A stretch of DNA of 53,996 nucleotides. Source: an uncultured Sphingomonas sp. Lineage in GTDB: Bacteria; Pseudomonadota; Alphaproteobacteria; Sphingomonadales; Sphingomonadaceae. This document shows, one piece after another, positions 7,742 through 17,821 of this stretch. The stretch covers positions 66,873 through 120,868 of the forward strand of contig NZ_CAJYHX010000017.1 in the NCBI RefSeq assembly GCF_913774285.1, written 5' to 3'. The position numbers and the translations under genes are program-made. Below the pieces are notes generated by a model. That model searched no databases and was not told the origin of the DNA. It saw nothing but the letters and a program-made list of their open reading frames with translations. Every line of letters starts with the position of its first letter. Positions within the stretch are counted from its first letter, which is position 1.

Positions 7742-9781
7742 TTGACTGACTATGCCGATCGCGCCGGACTGCAGGTTGCCACGTCGCTGGTGCGCTTTGT
7801 CGAGGAGGCGGTGCTGCCGCCGCTCGGCATCGATGCGAACGGGTTCTGGGCGGGCACGGCGGCGATCTTCGCCGAGCATGCGCCAGCGAACCGCAAATTG
7901 CTGGCCAAGCGCCATGCGCTGCAGGCAGCGATCGATGCACGTCTGGAGAGCGGCGCGACCGCGGACGAGGCGTTTCTTCGCGAGATTGGCTATCTGGTGC
8001 CCGAACCGGCGCCGTTCGCCATCGCTACCAGCCATGTCGATGCGGAGATCGCGACGCTGGCCGGGCCGCAGCTGGTGGTGCCGGCGCTCAACGCCCGCTT
8101 TGTGCTCAACGCGGCTAATGCGCGCTGGGGCAGCCTGTACGACGCGCTATACGGCACCGATGCCATCCCTGGCGTCGCAAGCCCCGGCGGCTATGACTCG
8201 GCGCGCGGTGCGCAGGTGATCGCCTGGGCGCGGGCGTTCCTCGATCAGGTGCTGCCCTCCGCCACCGAGATCGGCAGCACGGCGGAGGGCGCCCGGCAGA
8301 CGATCTATTATCGTGGCGCCAACGGCTTGCACTTCGCGATCGTGCGCGATCCGGCCCATCCGATCGGCCGCGACGATCCCGAGCACGTCGCCGATGTCCT
8401 GCTTGAATCGGCGCTCACTGCGATTATCGACCTCGAGGATTCGGTGGCCGCGGTCGACGCCGAGGACAAGGTGCTCGGCTATGCCAACTGGCTCGGCCTG
8501 ATGCGCGGCGATCTGGCAGAGACGTTCGAGAAGAACGGCCGGAGCCTCACGCGCACGCTGGCCTCCGATCGCGTGTTGGCCGACGGGACCATATTGCCCG
8601 GACGCGCGGTGCTGCTCGTCCGCAATGTCGGGCATCTGATGACCACGCCTGCGGTGCTGCTGCCCGATGGCAGCGAGGCGCCCGAGGGCATTCTCGACGC
8701 GATCATCACCGGCGCGGTCGGGCTGCACGACGTGAAGGGGCTGGGGCGCCATCGCAACAGCCGCACAGGTTCGATCTATGTCGTGAAGCCGAAGATGCAC
8801 GGGCCGGAGGAATGTGCCTTTGCCGACGGGCTGTACGGCGCGGTCGAGGGGCTGCTCGGCCTCGCGCCCGACACGATCAAGATCGGCCTGATGGACGAGG
8901 AGCGGCGCACCTCCGCCAACCTTGCCGCGTGCATCCATGCGCTGAGGGACCGGCTGTTCTTCATCAACACCGGCTTCCTCGACCGTACCGGCGACGAGAT
9001 CCACACCAGCATGCGCGCCGGCGCGATGGTGCCCAAGGGCGAGATGAAGGCCGCACGCTGGATCGCCGCGTACGAGGCACGCAACGTGCGAATTGGGCTC
9101 GATTGCGGGCTGGCGGGGCGCGCGCAAATCGGCAAGGGCATGTGGGCGGCGCCCGATCGCATGGCGGACATGCTCGCGCAGAAGGGCGCGCATCCCAAGA
9201 GCGGCGCGTCCACCGCCTGGGTGCCAAGCCCCACTGCCGCGACGCTGCACGCCACGCATTACCACCAGGTCGACGTCGCAGCCTGCCAGCGGGCGCTGCC
9301 GGCCGAGGTGCCGCCGCTCGCCGATCTGCTGACCGTTCCGCTGGCGGAGGGACGCAACTGGAGCGCGGAAGAGATCGAGCGGGAGCTGGACAACAACGCC
9401 CAGGGCATTCTCGGCTACGTCGTCCGCTGGATCGACCAGGGCGTCGGCTGCTCCAAGGTGCCCGACATCCACGACATCGGGCTGATGGAGGATCGCGCGA
9501 CGCTGCGCATCTCCTCGCAGCACATCGCCAACTGGCTGCTCCACGGGATCGCCACGCCCGACCAGGTCGACGCGGCGCTGCGCCGTATGGCGGCGAAGGT
9601 CGATGCGCAGAATGTCGGCGATCCGCTGTACCGGCCGATGGCCGGACACGAGGCGCAGAGCCTTGCCTTTCAGGCGGCGCGCGCGCTGATCTTCGAGGGG
9701 GTCGAGCAGCCGAGCGGCTATACCGAGCCCTTGCTGCACCGCTTCAGGGCACGCGCCAAGGCGCTCGAAGCTTGCGTTTGA
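7742..9781 (+). CDS. glcB: Malate synthase G
   Basis: The 679-residue product converts glyoxylate plus acetyl-CoA to malate in the cytosol (glyoxylate shunt and glycolate use). The start is TTG 7742, with AAGGAGG a few bases upstream. Typical isoform G segments are present: an N-terminal [14 protein letters not shown], a middle barrel with the acidic [16 protein letters not shown] segment, and [15 protein letters not shown]. The length is that of the G isoform, not the shorter A form. Isocitrate lyase is not adjacent. A small hairpin (9770-9789) spans the stop codon. The TTG start may keep expression modest. Confidence 0.94.
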   Translation: MTDYADRAGLQVATSLVRFVEEAVLPPLGIDANGFWAGTAAIFAEHAPANRKLLAKRHALQAAIDARLESGATADEAFLREIGYLVPEPAPFAIATSHVDAEIATLAGPQLVVPALNARFVLNAANARWGSLYDALYGTDAIPGVASPGGYDSARGAQVIAWARAFLDQVLPSATEIGSTAEGARQTIYYRGANGLHFAIVRDPAHPIGRDDPEHVADVLLESALTAIIDLEDSVAAVDAEDKVLGYANWLGLMRGDLAETFEKNGRSLTRTLASDRVLADGTILPGRAVLLVRNVGHLMTTPAVLLPDGSEAPEGILDAIITGAVGLHDVKGLGRHRNSRTGSIYVVKPKMHGPEECAFADGLYGAVEGLLGLAPDTIKIGLMDEERRTSANLAACIHALRDRLFFINTGFLDRTGDEIHTSMRAGAMVPKGEMKAARWIAAYEARNVRIGLDCGLAGRAQIGKGMWAAPDRMADMLAQKGAHPKSGASTAWVPSPTAATLHATHYHQVDVAACQRALPAEVPPLADLLTVPLAEGRNWSAEEIERELDNNAQGILGYVVRWIDQGVGCSKVPDIHDIGLMEDRATLRISSQHIANWLLHGIATPDQVDAALRRMAAKVDAQNVGDPLYRPMAGHEAQSLAFQAARALIFEGVEQPSGYTEPLLHRFRARAKALEACV

Positions 9782-9789
9782 TCGCAAGC
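9770..9789 (+). other. Hairpin with the glcB stop codon in its loop
   Basis: GCTTGCG (9770-9776) and CGCAAGC (9783-9789) form a perfect seven-base stem with loop TTTGAT. The stop codon TGA at 9779-9781 lies in the loop. No T run follows, so it is not a classic terminator. It could slow ribosomes or protect the 3' end. Confidence 0.4.
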
Positions 9790-9884
9790 GTTGCTTGGAA
9801 CGACAGAAGCGGGGAGCCAAATCGGCATCGAACCGTTACGGAAGCGGGAGGGCCGGATGCAATCGCGGCTCCCGAAGGAGGCGC

Positions 9885-12083
9885 GTGAGTAAAGGGGTTC
9901 GGGTGGTTTGGGTCGCGGCGCTGGCCGGGGCGGGGTTCGTGCCAGCACTTGCGCATGCCCAGCTGAACGAACCCAAGCCGGGGCAGGGTGCGCCGCAATC
10001 TGCTCAGCAGGCCCTGCAGGAGACGACCACCACCGATCCGCAGCAGGCCGCGCCGATCGTCACCGACAAGGCGTTCGAGGAAGCGCTGCCCAAGCTGAGC
10101 GACGACATCAACGCGCCCCTGGAGCCGCTCGGCAATTTCCAGAAGCCTGCAGCCGCGGCGCCGAACGCTAGACCGTCGATCACGCCGACCCCGCCTGCCA
10201 CGCCAGTTCAGCAGGCCCCGGTGTCGATCGACGAACAGGGCTTCGCGCCGGCAGGGCCGGAGGCGCCCGAAATGGCGGCGCCGTTGCCGTCGCTTTCCGA
10301 GTTCAAGGTCGACCCGGTCGCCGACGTTGCCGATGATAGCGAGAAGGCCCCGACCATCCGCTACACCACGGAAGTGGACGGCCTCGCCGAACTACGCCTG
10401 GACGATGAATTCCGCAGCCTATCCGCGCTTCAGCACGGCAAGGGCAAGGCGGCCAACGCCGCGATGGTCACCGCCCGCGCCCGCGAGGACGAGAAGCTGG
10501 CGCTGCGGCTGATGAAGTCGCTCGGCTATTATGACGGCACCGCGACGTCCACGATCGCGCAGAACCCGCCCAATTCGGGCAACCTCCGCGCGACGATCGT
10601 CGCCTCGCCCGGCAAGCTCTATCGCCTGGGCTCGGTCCGGATCGAGAGCGATCCCACCGTTCCGCCCGGGCTGCTCGACCGCGAGCTCAACCTCAACCCG
10701 GGCGATCCGATCCAGGCCGATCGCGTGCTCGGCGCCGAGGCCAATGTGTCGCTGCGGATGCCGCAGCAGGGCTATCCTTTCATCGAGCTCGGCCAGCGCG
10801 ACATCGTGCTCGACGACGCCACCCACACCGGCGACTACACGCTGCCGGTCACGCTCGGCCCGCGCGCCAGCTTCGGTGAGATCCAGACAGCCGGACGCCG
10901 GCAGGTGTTCACGCCCGAACATATCAATATCTTCCGCCGCTATCGCGAGGGGCAGATCTACGACAGCCGCAAGGTCGACGATCTGCGTCAGGCGCTGATC
11001 GCGACGGGATTGTTCTCCACCGTGTCGGTCGAGCCGCAGCGCACGGGCAAGCCTGGCCCGGACGGCACCGAGCAGGTCGATCTGCTGGTGCGGCAGGTTG
11101 CGGGCAAGGCGCGCACGCTGGCGGGCGAACTCGGTTACAGCACCGGGCAAGGGGTCAAGGCGCAGGCGAGCTGGGCGCACCGCAACCTGTTCCCGCCCGA
11201 AGGTGCACTCACCGTCAGCACCATCCTCGGCACGCAGGAGCAGGCGCTGACCACCACCTTTCGCCGCTCCAACGCCGGCAAGCGCGACCGCACCTTCCTG
11301 CTCACCGCGTCGCTCAACCACCAGGATTATGACGCGTTCGAGGCGTTCACCAGCACCCTGTCTGCCCGCATCTCGCGCGATTCCACGCCGATCTGGCAGA
11401 AGCGCTGGACCTATTATTACGGTGCCGAGCTGGTCGGCTCGAACGAGGACCGGTACAATTTCAACCTCGGCAAGCGCGATCGCGGTACCTGGCTGATCGC
11501 CGCGATTCCGACCTTCCTCGGCTATGATACCTCGGACGACCTGCTCAACCCGACCCGCGGCTATCGCATCAAGGGCAATCTGAGCGCGGAAACGTCCGTG
11601 CGCGGGTCGGTGCGGCCCTATGCGCGGGCGATGCTGGAGGTGGACGGCTATTACCCGGTTACCAGCAGCATTGTTCTTGCGGGTCGGGTGCGGGCGGGCT
11701 CCATCAGCGGCGTGTCGCGCGACGATCTGCCGCCCTCGCGGCGTTATTATGGCGGCGGCGGCGGATCGGTCCGCGGCTTCGGCTATCAGGAGCTCGGTCC
11801 CCGTTCTCCCGACGACAAGCCGGTCGGCGGCCGCTCGTTCAACGAGTTCGGGATCGAGGCGCGCTACCGCTTCGGCAATTACGGCGTCGTGCCCTTCCTC
11901 GATGCCGGCCAGGTCTACGAGGGCACCACGCCGACCGGCCGCAACCTGCGCTTCGGCGCAGGCATCGGCGGGCGGCTCTACACCAATTTCGGCCCGCTGC
12001 GCATTGACGTGGCGACGCCTATCGCACGCAAGAAGGGCGAGTCGAAGATCGCGCTCTACATTTCGATCGGACAGGCATTCTGA
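9885..12083 (+). CDS. tamA: TamA, outer-membrane Omp85-family assembly protein
   Basis: The 732-residue product is the outer-membrane partner of TamB. GTG 9885 follows GAAGGAGG. A signal peptide ends at about AHA (residue 25). A Pro/Ala/Gln-rich, probably disordered stretch of roughly 100 residues follows. POTRA-like domains come next, for example GKLYRLGSVRIESDP and FGEIQTAGRRQVFTPEHI. The C-terminal half is the 16-strand barrel with YYGGGGGSVRGFGYQ, the conserved VRGF/Y loop of Omp85 proteins, and it ends in an aromatic-terminated strand (YISIGQAF). The stop codon overlaps the tamB start, so the two genes are translationally coupled. The long disordered N-terminus is unusual against enterobacterial TamA. 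Confidence 0.92.
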   Translation: MSKGVRVVWVAALAGAGFVPALAHAQLNEPKPGQGAPQSAQQALQETTTTDPQQAAPIVTDKAFEEALPKLSDDINAPLEPLGNFQKPAAAAPNARPSITPTPPATPVQQAPVSIDEQGFAPAGPEAPEMAAPLPSLSEFKVDPVADVADDSEKAPTIRYTTEVDGLAELRLDDEFRSLSALQHGKGKAANAAMVTARAREDEKLALRLMKSLGYYDGTATSTIAQNPPNSGNLRATIVASPGKLYRLGSVRIESDPTVPPGLLDRELNLNPGDPIQADRVLGAEANVSLRMPQQGYPFIELGQRDIVLDDATHTGDYTLPVTLGPRASFGEIQTAGRRQVFTPEHINIFRRYREGQIYDSRKVDDLRQALIATGLFSTVSVEPQRTGKPGPDGTEQVDLLVRQVAGKARTLAGELGYSTGQGVKAQASWAHRNLFPPEGALTVSTILGTQEQALTTTFRRSNAGKRDRTFLLTASLNHQDYDAFEAFTSTLSARISRDSTPIWQKRWTYYYGAELVGSNEDRYNFNLGKRDRGTWLIAAIPTFLGYDTSDDLLNPTRGYRIKGNLSAETSVRGSVRPYARAMLEVDGYYPVTSSIVLAGRVRAGSISGVSRDDLPPSRRYYGGGGGSVRGFGYQELGPRSPDDKPVGGRSFNEFGIEARYRFGNYGVVPFLDAGQVYEGTTPTGRNLRFGAGIGGRLYTNFGPLRIDVATPIARKKGESKIALYISIGQAF

Positions 12084-15000
12084 TGGTGGACGACGTGCCT
12101 GAAACCGAGACCGTGACGGTCGTGCGTACCGGCAAGCCGCTCTGGGTGAAGATCGCCCAGTGGGTGGCGCTGGGGCTGATGTCCCTCGCCGCGCTGGCGG
12201 GGCTGGCGGTGCTGGGGCTGGATACCCAGCCCGGGCGGCGGCTGATTGCGGACCAGCTTGCCCGGCTCAAGCTGGAATCCGGCCTCGGTTTCCGTATCGG
12301 CCGGATCGACGGATCGATTTATGGCGGCATGGTGCTGCGGGACGTGCGGGTAAGCGACACCAAGGGCGTGTTCGCCACCGCGCAGGAGATCAAGCTCGAC
12401 TGGCGGCCGCTCTCCTATCTCAAGAACCGCATCGATATCCGCAACTTAGAGAGCCCGGAAATCCGGCTCGCGCGGCTGCCCGAGCTCAAGCCGTCGGGCG
12501 ATCCCAACGCGCCGCTGCTGCCCGACCTCAACATCGATATCGCGCGGCTCAATGTCGCACGGATCGACATCGCGCCGGCGGTAGACGGCCAGCGGCACAT
12601 CGCGCAGCTGCGCGGTTCGGCGCATCTCTCGGAAGGGCGTGCGCAGGTGATCGCCGATGCGGGTACGATCGCCGCGCGCGGCGTCGCCGGCGGCGACCGG
12701 GTGACCCTGAAACTCGACGCGGTACCGGCAGCCAATCGGCTCGACATCGATCTGCGGTTGAACGCCCCCAAGGGCGGCCTCGTCGCCGGTCTCGCCAAGC
12801 TGCAGGCGCCGCTGGTAGCGACCGTGCAGGGCGCCGGCGACTGGAAGCACTGGGCCGGCAAGGGCGTCGCGACGCTCGGCGGCGGCAGCCTCGCCGATCT
12901 CGACGTGACAGCCGACAATGGCCGCTTCCAGATCCGCGGCATGACGCATCCCGGGCTGTATATGCAAGGTCCGGTCGAGCGGCTGACCGCGCCCGGGCTG
13001 CGGCTCGACACCGATTTCCGCTGGGCCGACCGCAAGGCGGACGGCGTCATCAAGCTCAAGTCGGATGCGCTCTCGGCGCAGGCGCAGGGCCTGGTCGATC
13101 TCGGCAACAACCAGTTCCACGGCGTGCATGTCGATGCGCTGCTGCTCAAGCCGGGCACGATTGCGCCCAAGCTGGTCGGCCGCTCGGTGCGCGCCTCGCT
13201 GGCGCTCGAAGGCGCCTTCGCGACGCCGATGGTCGACTACAAGCTTTCCGCCGGCGCGATTGGGTTTGGCGAGACGGTGGTCGAGCAGCTTTATGCCGAG
13301 GGCCGTGCACGCGTGGATTCGGATCGTATCCTGGTGCCGGTGCGCGCCAAGGCGGCGCGGGTTTCCGGGCTGAACGCCGCGGCGGGCGGCCTCGTCACCA
13401 ACGTCACGGTGAACGGCGACATTGCCATCTCGGGCAGCCGCATCCTTTCGGACAACCTCCGGCTGAAGTCGGACAAGATCGACGCGACCGCCATCGTTGC
13501 CGCCGACATGGCCACGGGTCGCTATACCGGCGCGCTGAAGGGGCGGATCAACGACTATACGGTCGCCGGGGTCGGCGTGGTCGATCTCAACACCGATGCC
13601 GAGCTCTACACCGCCCCCGGCGGCGGCTGGGGCATTCGCGGCAAGGTCGCCGGGCGCACGCGCAAGCTGTTCAACGAAGGCGTCCGCAACTTCCTGGGCG
13701 GCAACACCGTCGCATCGGCGCGCCTCAATCTCGATCCCAAGGGCGTGATCGGCATCGCAGACGTGCGCCTGAAGGCACCGCAGTTCCGTGTGCTGCGCGG
13801 GCAGGGGACCTATGACCCTGCTGGCGCGATCCGGCTCACCGCGGACGCGGTCTCCGATCAGTACGGCCCGCTCAGCGCCCGGGTGACGGGCACGCTCAAC
13901 GCGCCGCAACTGCTGCTGCGCGCGGAGAAGCCGGGGCTCGGCGTGGGGCTTGCCAAGGTCGAGGCCAAGGTGGTCGGGCGCGGCGATGCCTATGCGGTGG
14001 CCGCCACCGGCGACAGCAATTACGGCCCGTTCAACGCCGATGTGCTGGTCCGTACCGGCAAGGCGCTCGCGATCCAGGTGAACGCTGCGCGCTTCGCCGG
14101 CATGGACATTGCCGGCCAGCTGCAGCAGACGCCGGCCGGTCCGTTCGCCGGCCAGCTGACCTTCCGCGGGTCGGGCGTCGACGGCCTCGCCACGCTGGGT
14201 GCAGAGGGCAAGTTCCAGCGCGCGGACGTGCGGGCGACCGCGGCCAATGCCGCCATCCCCGGCGTCGCCGAGCTGACCATCGGCCGCGCCATCGCCAATG
14301 CGAGCATCGTGCTGGCAGACCAGCCGCAGGTCGTCGCCGACGTGCAGATCGCCAACCTCAAGCGCGGCGAGTTCCTGCTGCGCACCGCGCGCGCCAAGAT
14401 CGACTATCGCGGCGGCAACGGCACCGTGCAGGCAGTGGCCAGCGGCTCTTCGGGCGTGGCGTTCGACGTCGCCCTCAACGGCCGGATGACGCCGAGCCTG
14501 TGGACAGCGGCGCTGCAGGGCCAGGCCAGCGGTGTCAAGTTCCGCACGCCCCAAGCCGCGCGGATCGCGATCGAGAACGGCACCTATCGCCTGCTCCCGA
14601 CGCAGATCGACTTCGACCAGGGCAGCATCCGCCTTGCCGGACGCTATGGCGACGGCACGGTGCTCCAGGCGCGGCTCGACAAGCTCGACCTGGCGATCAT
14701 CAACGCCTTCGTCCCCGATCTCGGCATCGGCGGTACTGCAACCGGCAGCCTCGACTTTGCCCATACTTCCGCGGAGGCGTTCCCTAGCGCCGACATGCGG
14801 CTGGAGATCGACGATCTCACCCGCTCCAGCCTCGTCCGCGTCTCGGCGCCGGTGCACATCAGCATGGTCGGCAAGCTGCTGCCCGATGGCGGTGACCTGC
14901 GCGCGCTGATCCGGCGGGGCGATGCCACGATCGGTCGCGTCGTCACGACGCTACGGCCGCTCGGCGCCGGGGCGGGCACGTGGACGGAGCGGCTGATGGC

Positions 15001-16300
15001 CGCGCCGCTCTCCGGCGGCATCCGCTACAACGGCCCTGCGGCGCTGCCCTTCGCCTTTGCGGGGCTGCCCAACCAGCAGCTCACCGGCGCGATTGGCATG
15101 GCGGCGGACTTCAGCGGCCGGGTGGATCGCCCGCAGCTCAACGGCGTCGTTCGTGCCGACAATCTGACCTATGACAACGAAGGCACCGGCACGCGGCTGA
15201 CCAACCTCAAGATCGACGGCCAGTTCTCCAACGACGCCTTCGTGCTCAACCAGGCGACCGCGCGTGCAGGCGACGGCAGCGTGAGCGCCAGCGGCCGGGT
15301 CGGCCTGTCCTCGGCCGACGGCTTCCCGATGGCGATCAACGTCAAGCTCGACGATGCCCGGCTGGCGCGCAGCGAAGCGCTGGGGGCGACGGCGAGCGGC
15401 ACGCTCACCATCACCAAGAGCGCCGACGTCCAGAAGATCGAAGGCCAGATCAACATCCCGGAGGCGAACTACCAGATCATCCGCCAGGGCGCGGCGGAGA
15501 TCCCGGAACTCACCGGCGTGCGCCGCAAGGGCGATGTCGATCCCAACCAGCAGGCACAGACGAAAAAGCCGGCGCGCGCCTTCGGCAACTTCGACCTCGC
15601 GATCCGCGTCCGCGCCGACAATCGCCTGATGGTGAGCGGCATGGGGCTGGAGTCCGAATGGCAGGCGAACATCACGATCGGCGGCACCACGCTCAATCCG
15701 CAGATCCGCGGCACGATGGAGGTGGTGCGCGGCACCTACAGCTTCGCCAGCCGGCGGTTCGAGCTGACCAAGGGCATCATCAGCTTCCAGGGCGCGGAGC
15801 TGACCAACCCGACGATCGACATTTCGGCGAACACCACGGCGGAGGGCGTCACGGCGATCCTCAACATCACGGGTACGGCGCAGAAGCCGCAGATCGCCTT
15901 CACCTCCAATCCGGCGCTGCCGCAGGACGAGGTGCTGTCGCGGCTGTTCTTCGGCACCAACGTGACCAACCTGTCCGCAACGGAGGCCATCCAGCTGGCC
16001 GCGGCGCTCAACTCGCTGCGGGCCACCGGCGGCGGGCTCAACCCGCTCGGCCAGTTGAAGTCCGCGACGGGCATCGACCGGCTGCGCGTGCTCGGCGCCG
16101 ACGACACCACCGGTCGCGGCACCTCGCTTGCCGCGGGCAAGTACATCACGAACAACATCTATATCGAGATCATCACCGATGCCCGCGGCTTCACCGCAAC
16201 GCAGCTGGAGGTGTCGCTGTCGCGGGCGCTGAGCGTGCTCTCGCAGACGAGTTCGTTCGGCGGATCGGGTGCGACGCTGCGCTACTCGCGGGATTATTGA
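12083..16300 (+). CDS. tamB: TamB, translocation and assembly module, AsmA-like bridge protein
   Basis: The 1405-residue product is anchored in the inner membrane by one helix near residues 22-45 (WVALGLMSLAALAGLAVLGL). It then extends through the periplasm as a very long beta-rich groove. The C-terminal DUF490/TamB domain contains NPQIRGTMEVVRGTYSFASR and AEGVTAILNITGTAQKP, with SNPALPQDEVLSRLFFG, which is highly conserved in the family. It works with TamA in outer-membrane protein insertion and, by analogy with YhdP/TamB studies, in phospholipid transport to the outer membrane. The start ATG overlaps the tamA stop by one base. The length is in the usual range for alphaproteobacteria. Confidence 0.93.
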   Translation: MVDDVPETETVTVVRTGKPLWVKIAQWVALGLMSLAALAGLAVLGLDTQPGRRLIADQLARLKLESGLGFRIGRIDGSIYGGMVLRDVRVSDTKGVFATAQEIKLDWRPLSYLKNRIDIRNLESPEIRLARLPELKPSGDPNAPLLPDLNIDIARLNVARIDIAPAVDGQRHIAQLRGSAHLSEGRAQVIADAGTIAARGVAGGDRVTLKLDAVPAANRLDIDLRLNAPKGGLVAGLAKLQAPLVATVQGAGDWKHWAGKGVATLGGGSLADLDVTADNGRFQIRGMTHPGLYMQGPVERLTAPGLRLDTDFRWADRKADGVIKLKSDALSAQAQGLVDLGNNQFHGVHVDALLLKPGTIAPKLVGRSVRASLALEGAFATPMVDYKLSAGAIGFGETVVEQLYAEGRARVDSDRILVPVRAKAARVSGLNAAAGGLVTNVTVNGDIAISGSRILSDNLRLKSDKIDATAIVAADMATGRYTGALKGRINDYTVAGVGVVDLNTDAELYTAPGGGWGIRGKVAGRTRKLFNEGVRNFLGGNTVASARLNLDPKGVIGIADVRLKAPQFRVLRGQGTYDPAGAIRLTADAVSDQYGPLSARVTGTLNAPQLLLRAEKPGLGVGLAKVEAKVVGRGDAYAVAATGDSNYGPFNADVLVRTGKALAIQVNAARFAGMDIAGQLQQTPAGPFAGQLTFRGSGVDGLATLGAEGKFQRADVRATAANAAIPGVAELTIGRAIANASIVLADQPQVVADVQIANLKRGEFLLRTARAKIDYRGGNGTVQAVASGSSGVAFDVALNGRMTPSLWTAALQGQASGVKFRTPQAARIAIENGTYRLLPTQIDFDQGSIRLAGRYGDGTVLQARLDKLDLAIINAFVPDLGIGGTATGSLDFAHTSAEAFPSADMRLEIDDLTRSSLVRVSAPVHISMVGKLLPDGGDLRALIRRGDATIGRVVTTLRPLGAGAGTWTERLMAAPLSGGIRYNGPAALPFAFAGLPNQQLTGAIGMAADFSGRVDRPQLNGVVRADNLTYDNEGTGTRLTNLKIDGQFSNDAFVLNQATARAGDGSVSASGRVGLSSADGFPMAINVKLDDARLARSEALGATASGTLTITKSADVQKIEGQINIPEANYQIIRQGAAEIPELTGVRRKGDVDPNQQAQTKKPARAFGNFDLAIRVRADNRLMVSGMGLESEWQANITIGGTTLNPQIRGTMEVVRGTYSFASRRFELTKGIISFQGAELTNPTIDISANTTAEGVTAILNITGTAQKPQIAFTSNPALPQDEVLSRLFFGTNVTNLSATEAIQLAAALNSLRATGGGLNPLGQLKSATGIDRLRVLGADDTTGRGTSLAAGKYITNNIYIEIITDARGFTATQLEVSLSRALSVLSQTSSFGGSGATLRYSRDY

Positions 16301-16354
16301 GGTGGCGCGCACCGAATAGTCGTGCAACCATGCCTCCCGGAGAGGCAAAAAAAG

Positions 16355-17821
16355 ATGCGCGAACATTTCGACGTGCTCGTCGTCGGCGCGGGGATTTCGG
16401 GGATCGGCGCGGGCTATCACCTGCAGACGCAGAGCCCCGGCCGCACCTATGCGATCCTCGAGGGACGCGAGCGGATGGGGGGCACCTGGGACCTGTTCCG
16501 CTACCCCGGCATCCGCTCGGATTCCGACATGTATACGCTGGGCTTCCCGTTCCGCCCGTGGACCGATGCCAAGGCGATCGCCGACGGCGACGCGATCTTG
16601 CGCTATCTGGTGGATACCGCCCGCGAATTCGGCATCGACCGGCACATCCGCTATCGCCACAAGGTCGTCGGGGCCGCTTGGTCGAGCGCAGAGGCGCTGT
16701 GGACGGTGACCGTCGAGGCAGGCGGGCAGACGCGCCAGTTCAGCTGCAGCTTCCTGCTCCTCTGCTCGGGCTATTATAATTACGCGCAGGGCCATCTGCC
16801 GCAGTTTGCGGGCCGTGAGGACTTTCACGGCCGGATCGTCCATCCGCAATTCTGGACGCCCGACATCGACTATGCCGGCAAGCGCGTCGTCGTGATCGGC
16901 AGCGGGGCGACCGCAGTGACGCTGGTGCCCGAGCTTGCGCGCGAAGCGGCACACGTCACCATGTTGCAGCGCTCGCCCAGCTATGTCGTCGCACGGCCCT
17001 CGCAGGACCGGATCGCCAACTGGCTGCGGCGCGTGCTTCCCCTCAAGGCCGCCTACGGCCTGACGCGGTGGAAGAACGTCCTGCTCGGCCAGTATTTCTA
17101 CGGTCTCGCCCGCAAGCACCCGGCCAAGGCCAAGGCGCGGCTGGTCGAGATGGTCCGCTGCGAACTCGACCCTGGGTACGACGTCGCCACCCATTTCACG
17201 CCGAACTACAACCCCTGGGACCAGCGGCTTTGCCTGGTGCCCGATGCCGACCTGTTCGCGGCGATCCGCAGCGGAAAGGCCGATGTCGTTACCGATCAGG
17301 TCGAGCGGTTCACCGGCGAGGGGCTCAAGCTACAGTCAGGACGAGAACTCGCCGCCGACCTGGTGGTCACCGCGACCGGGCTCGAAGTGCAGCTGATGGG
17401 CGGCGTGCCGGTGACGGTGGACGGCGAAGCGGTCGATTGGTCGCAGCGGCTCACCTACAAGGGCATGATGTTCTCCGGCGTGCCGAACTTCGCCATCGCC
17501 TTCGGCTACACCAATGCCAGCTGGACGCTGAAGGCGGACCTCACGGCGCGTTATGTCACGCGCCTGTTGGCAGCGATGGCGAAACGCGGCATGCGGCAGG
17601 TGACCCCGCAGCCCTCCGCGCCGGTGGAGCCGCAGCCCTTCCTCGATTTCACCTCGGGCTATGTCCAGCGCGCGCTGCACCTGTTGCCGCGCCAGGGCCA
17701 TCGCAAGCCGTGGCGGGTGCACCAGAGCTACACCCGCGACCTGCTGGCGCTGAAATATGGCGGCATCGACGACGACATGGTCTTCTCCAACCCGGAGCCC
17801 GCCAGGCGCGAGGCCGCCTAG
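16355..17821 (+). CDS. Flavin-containing monooxygenase, Baeyer-Villiger type
   Basis: The 488-residue product carries an FAD Rossmann motif GAGISGIG (11-18) and a second NADPH motif GSGATA. Between them is F-H-G-R-I-V-H-P-Q-F-W, an exact match to the Baeyer-Villiger fingerprint FxGxxxHxxxW. The other family motif, GGTWDLFRYPGIRSD, also fits. It probably inserts oxygen into ketones or oxidises soft nucleophiles using NADPH and O2; the substrate is unknown. ATG 16355 follows GGAGAGG by nine bases. The gene is convergent with the amine oxidase, and its stop TAG (17819-17821) shares the palindrome CTAG with the stop of that gene. Confidence 0.9.
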   Translation: MREHFDVLVVGAGISGIGAGYHLQTQSPGRTYAILEGRERMGGTWDLFRYPGIRSDSDMYTLGFPFRPWTDAKAIADGDAILRYLVDTAREFGIDRHIRYRHKVVGAAWSSAEALWTVTVEAGGQTRQFSCSFLLLCSGYYNYAQGHLPQFAGREDFHGRIVHPQFWTPDIDYAGKRVVVIGSGATAVTLVPELAREAAHVTMLQRSPSYVVARPSQDRIANWLRRVLPLKAAYGLTRWKNVLLGQYFYGLARKHPAKAKARLVEMVRCELDPGYDVATHFTPNYNPWDQRLCLVPDADLFAAIRSGKADVVTDQVERFTGEGLKLQSGRELAADLVVTATGLEVQLMGGVPVTVDGEAVDWSQRLTYKGMMFSGVPNFAIAFGYTNASWTLKADLTARYVTRLLAAMAKRGMRQVTPQPSAPVEPQPFLDFTSGYVQRALHLLPRQGHRKPWRVHQSYTRDLLALKYGGIDDDMVFSNPEPARREAA

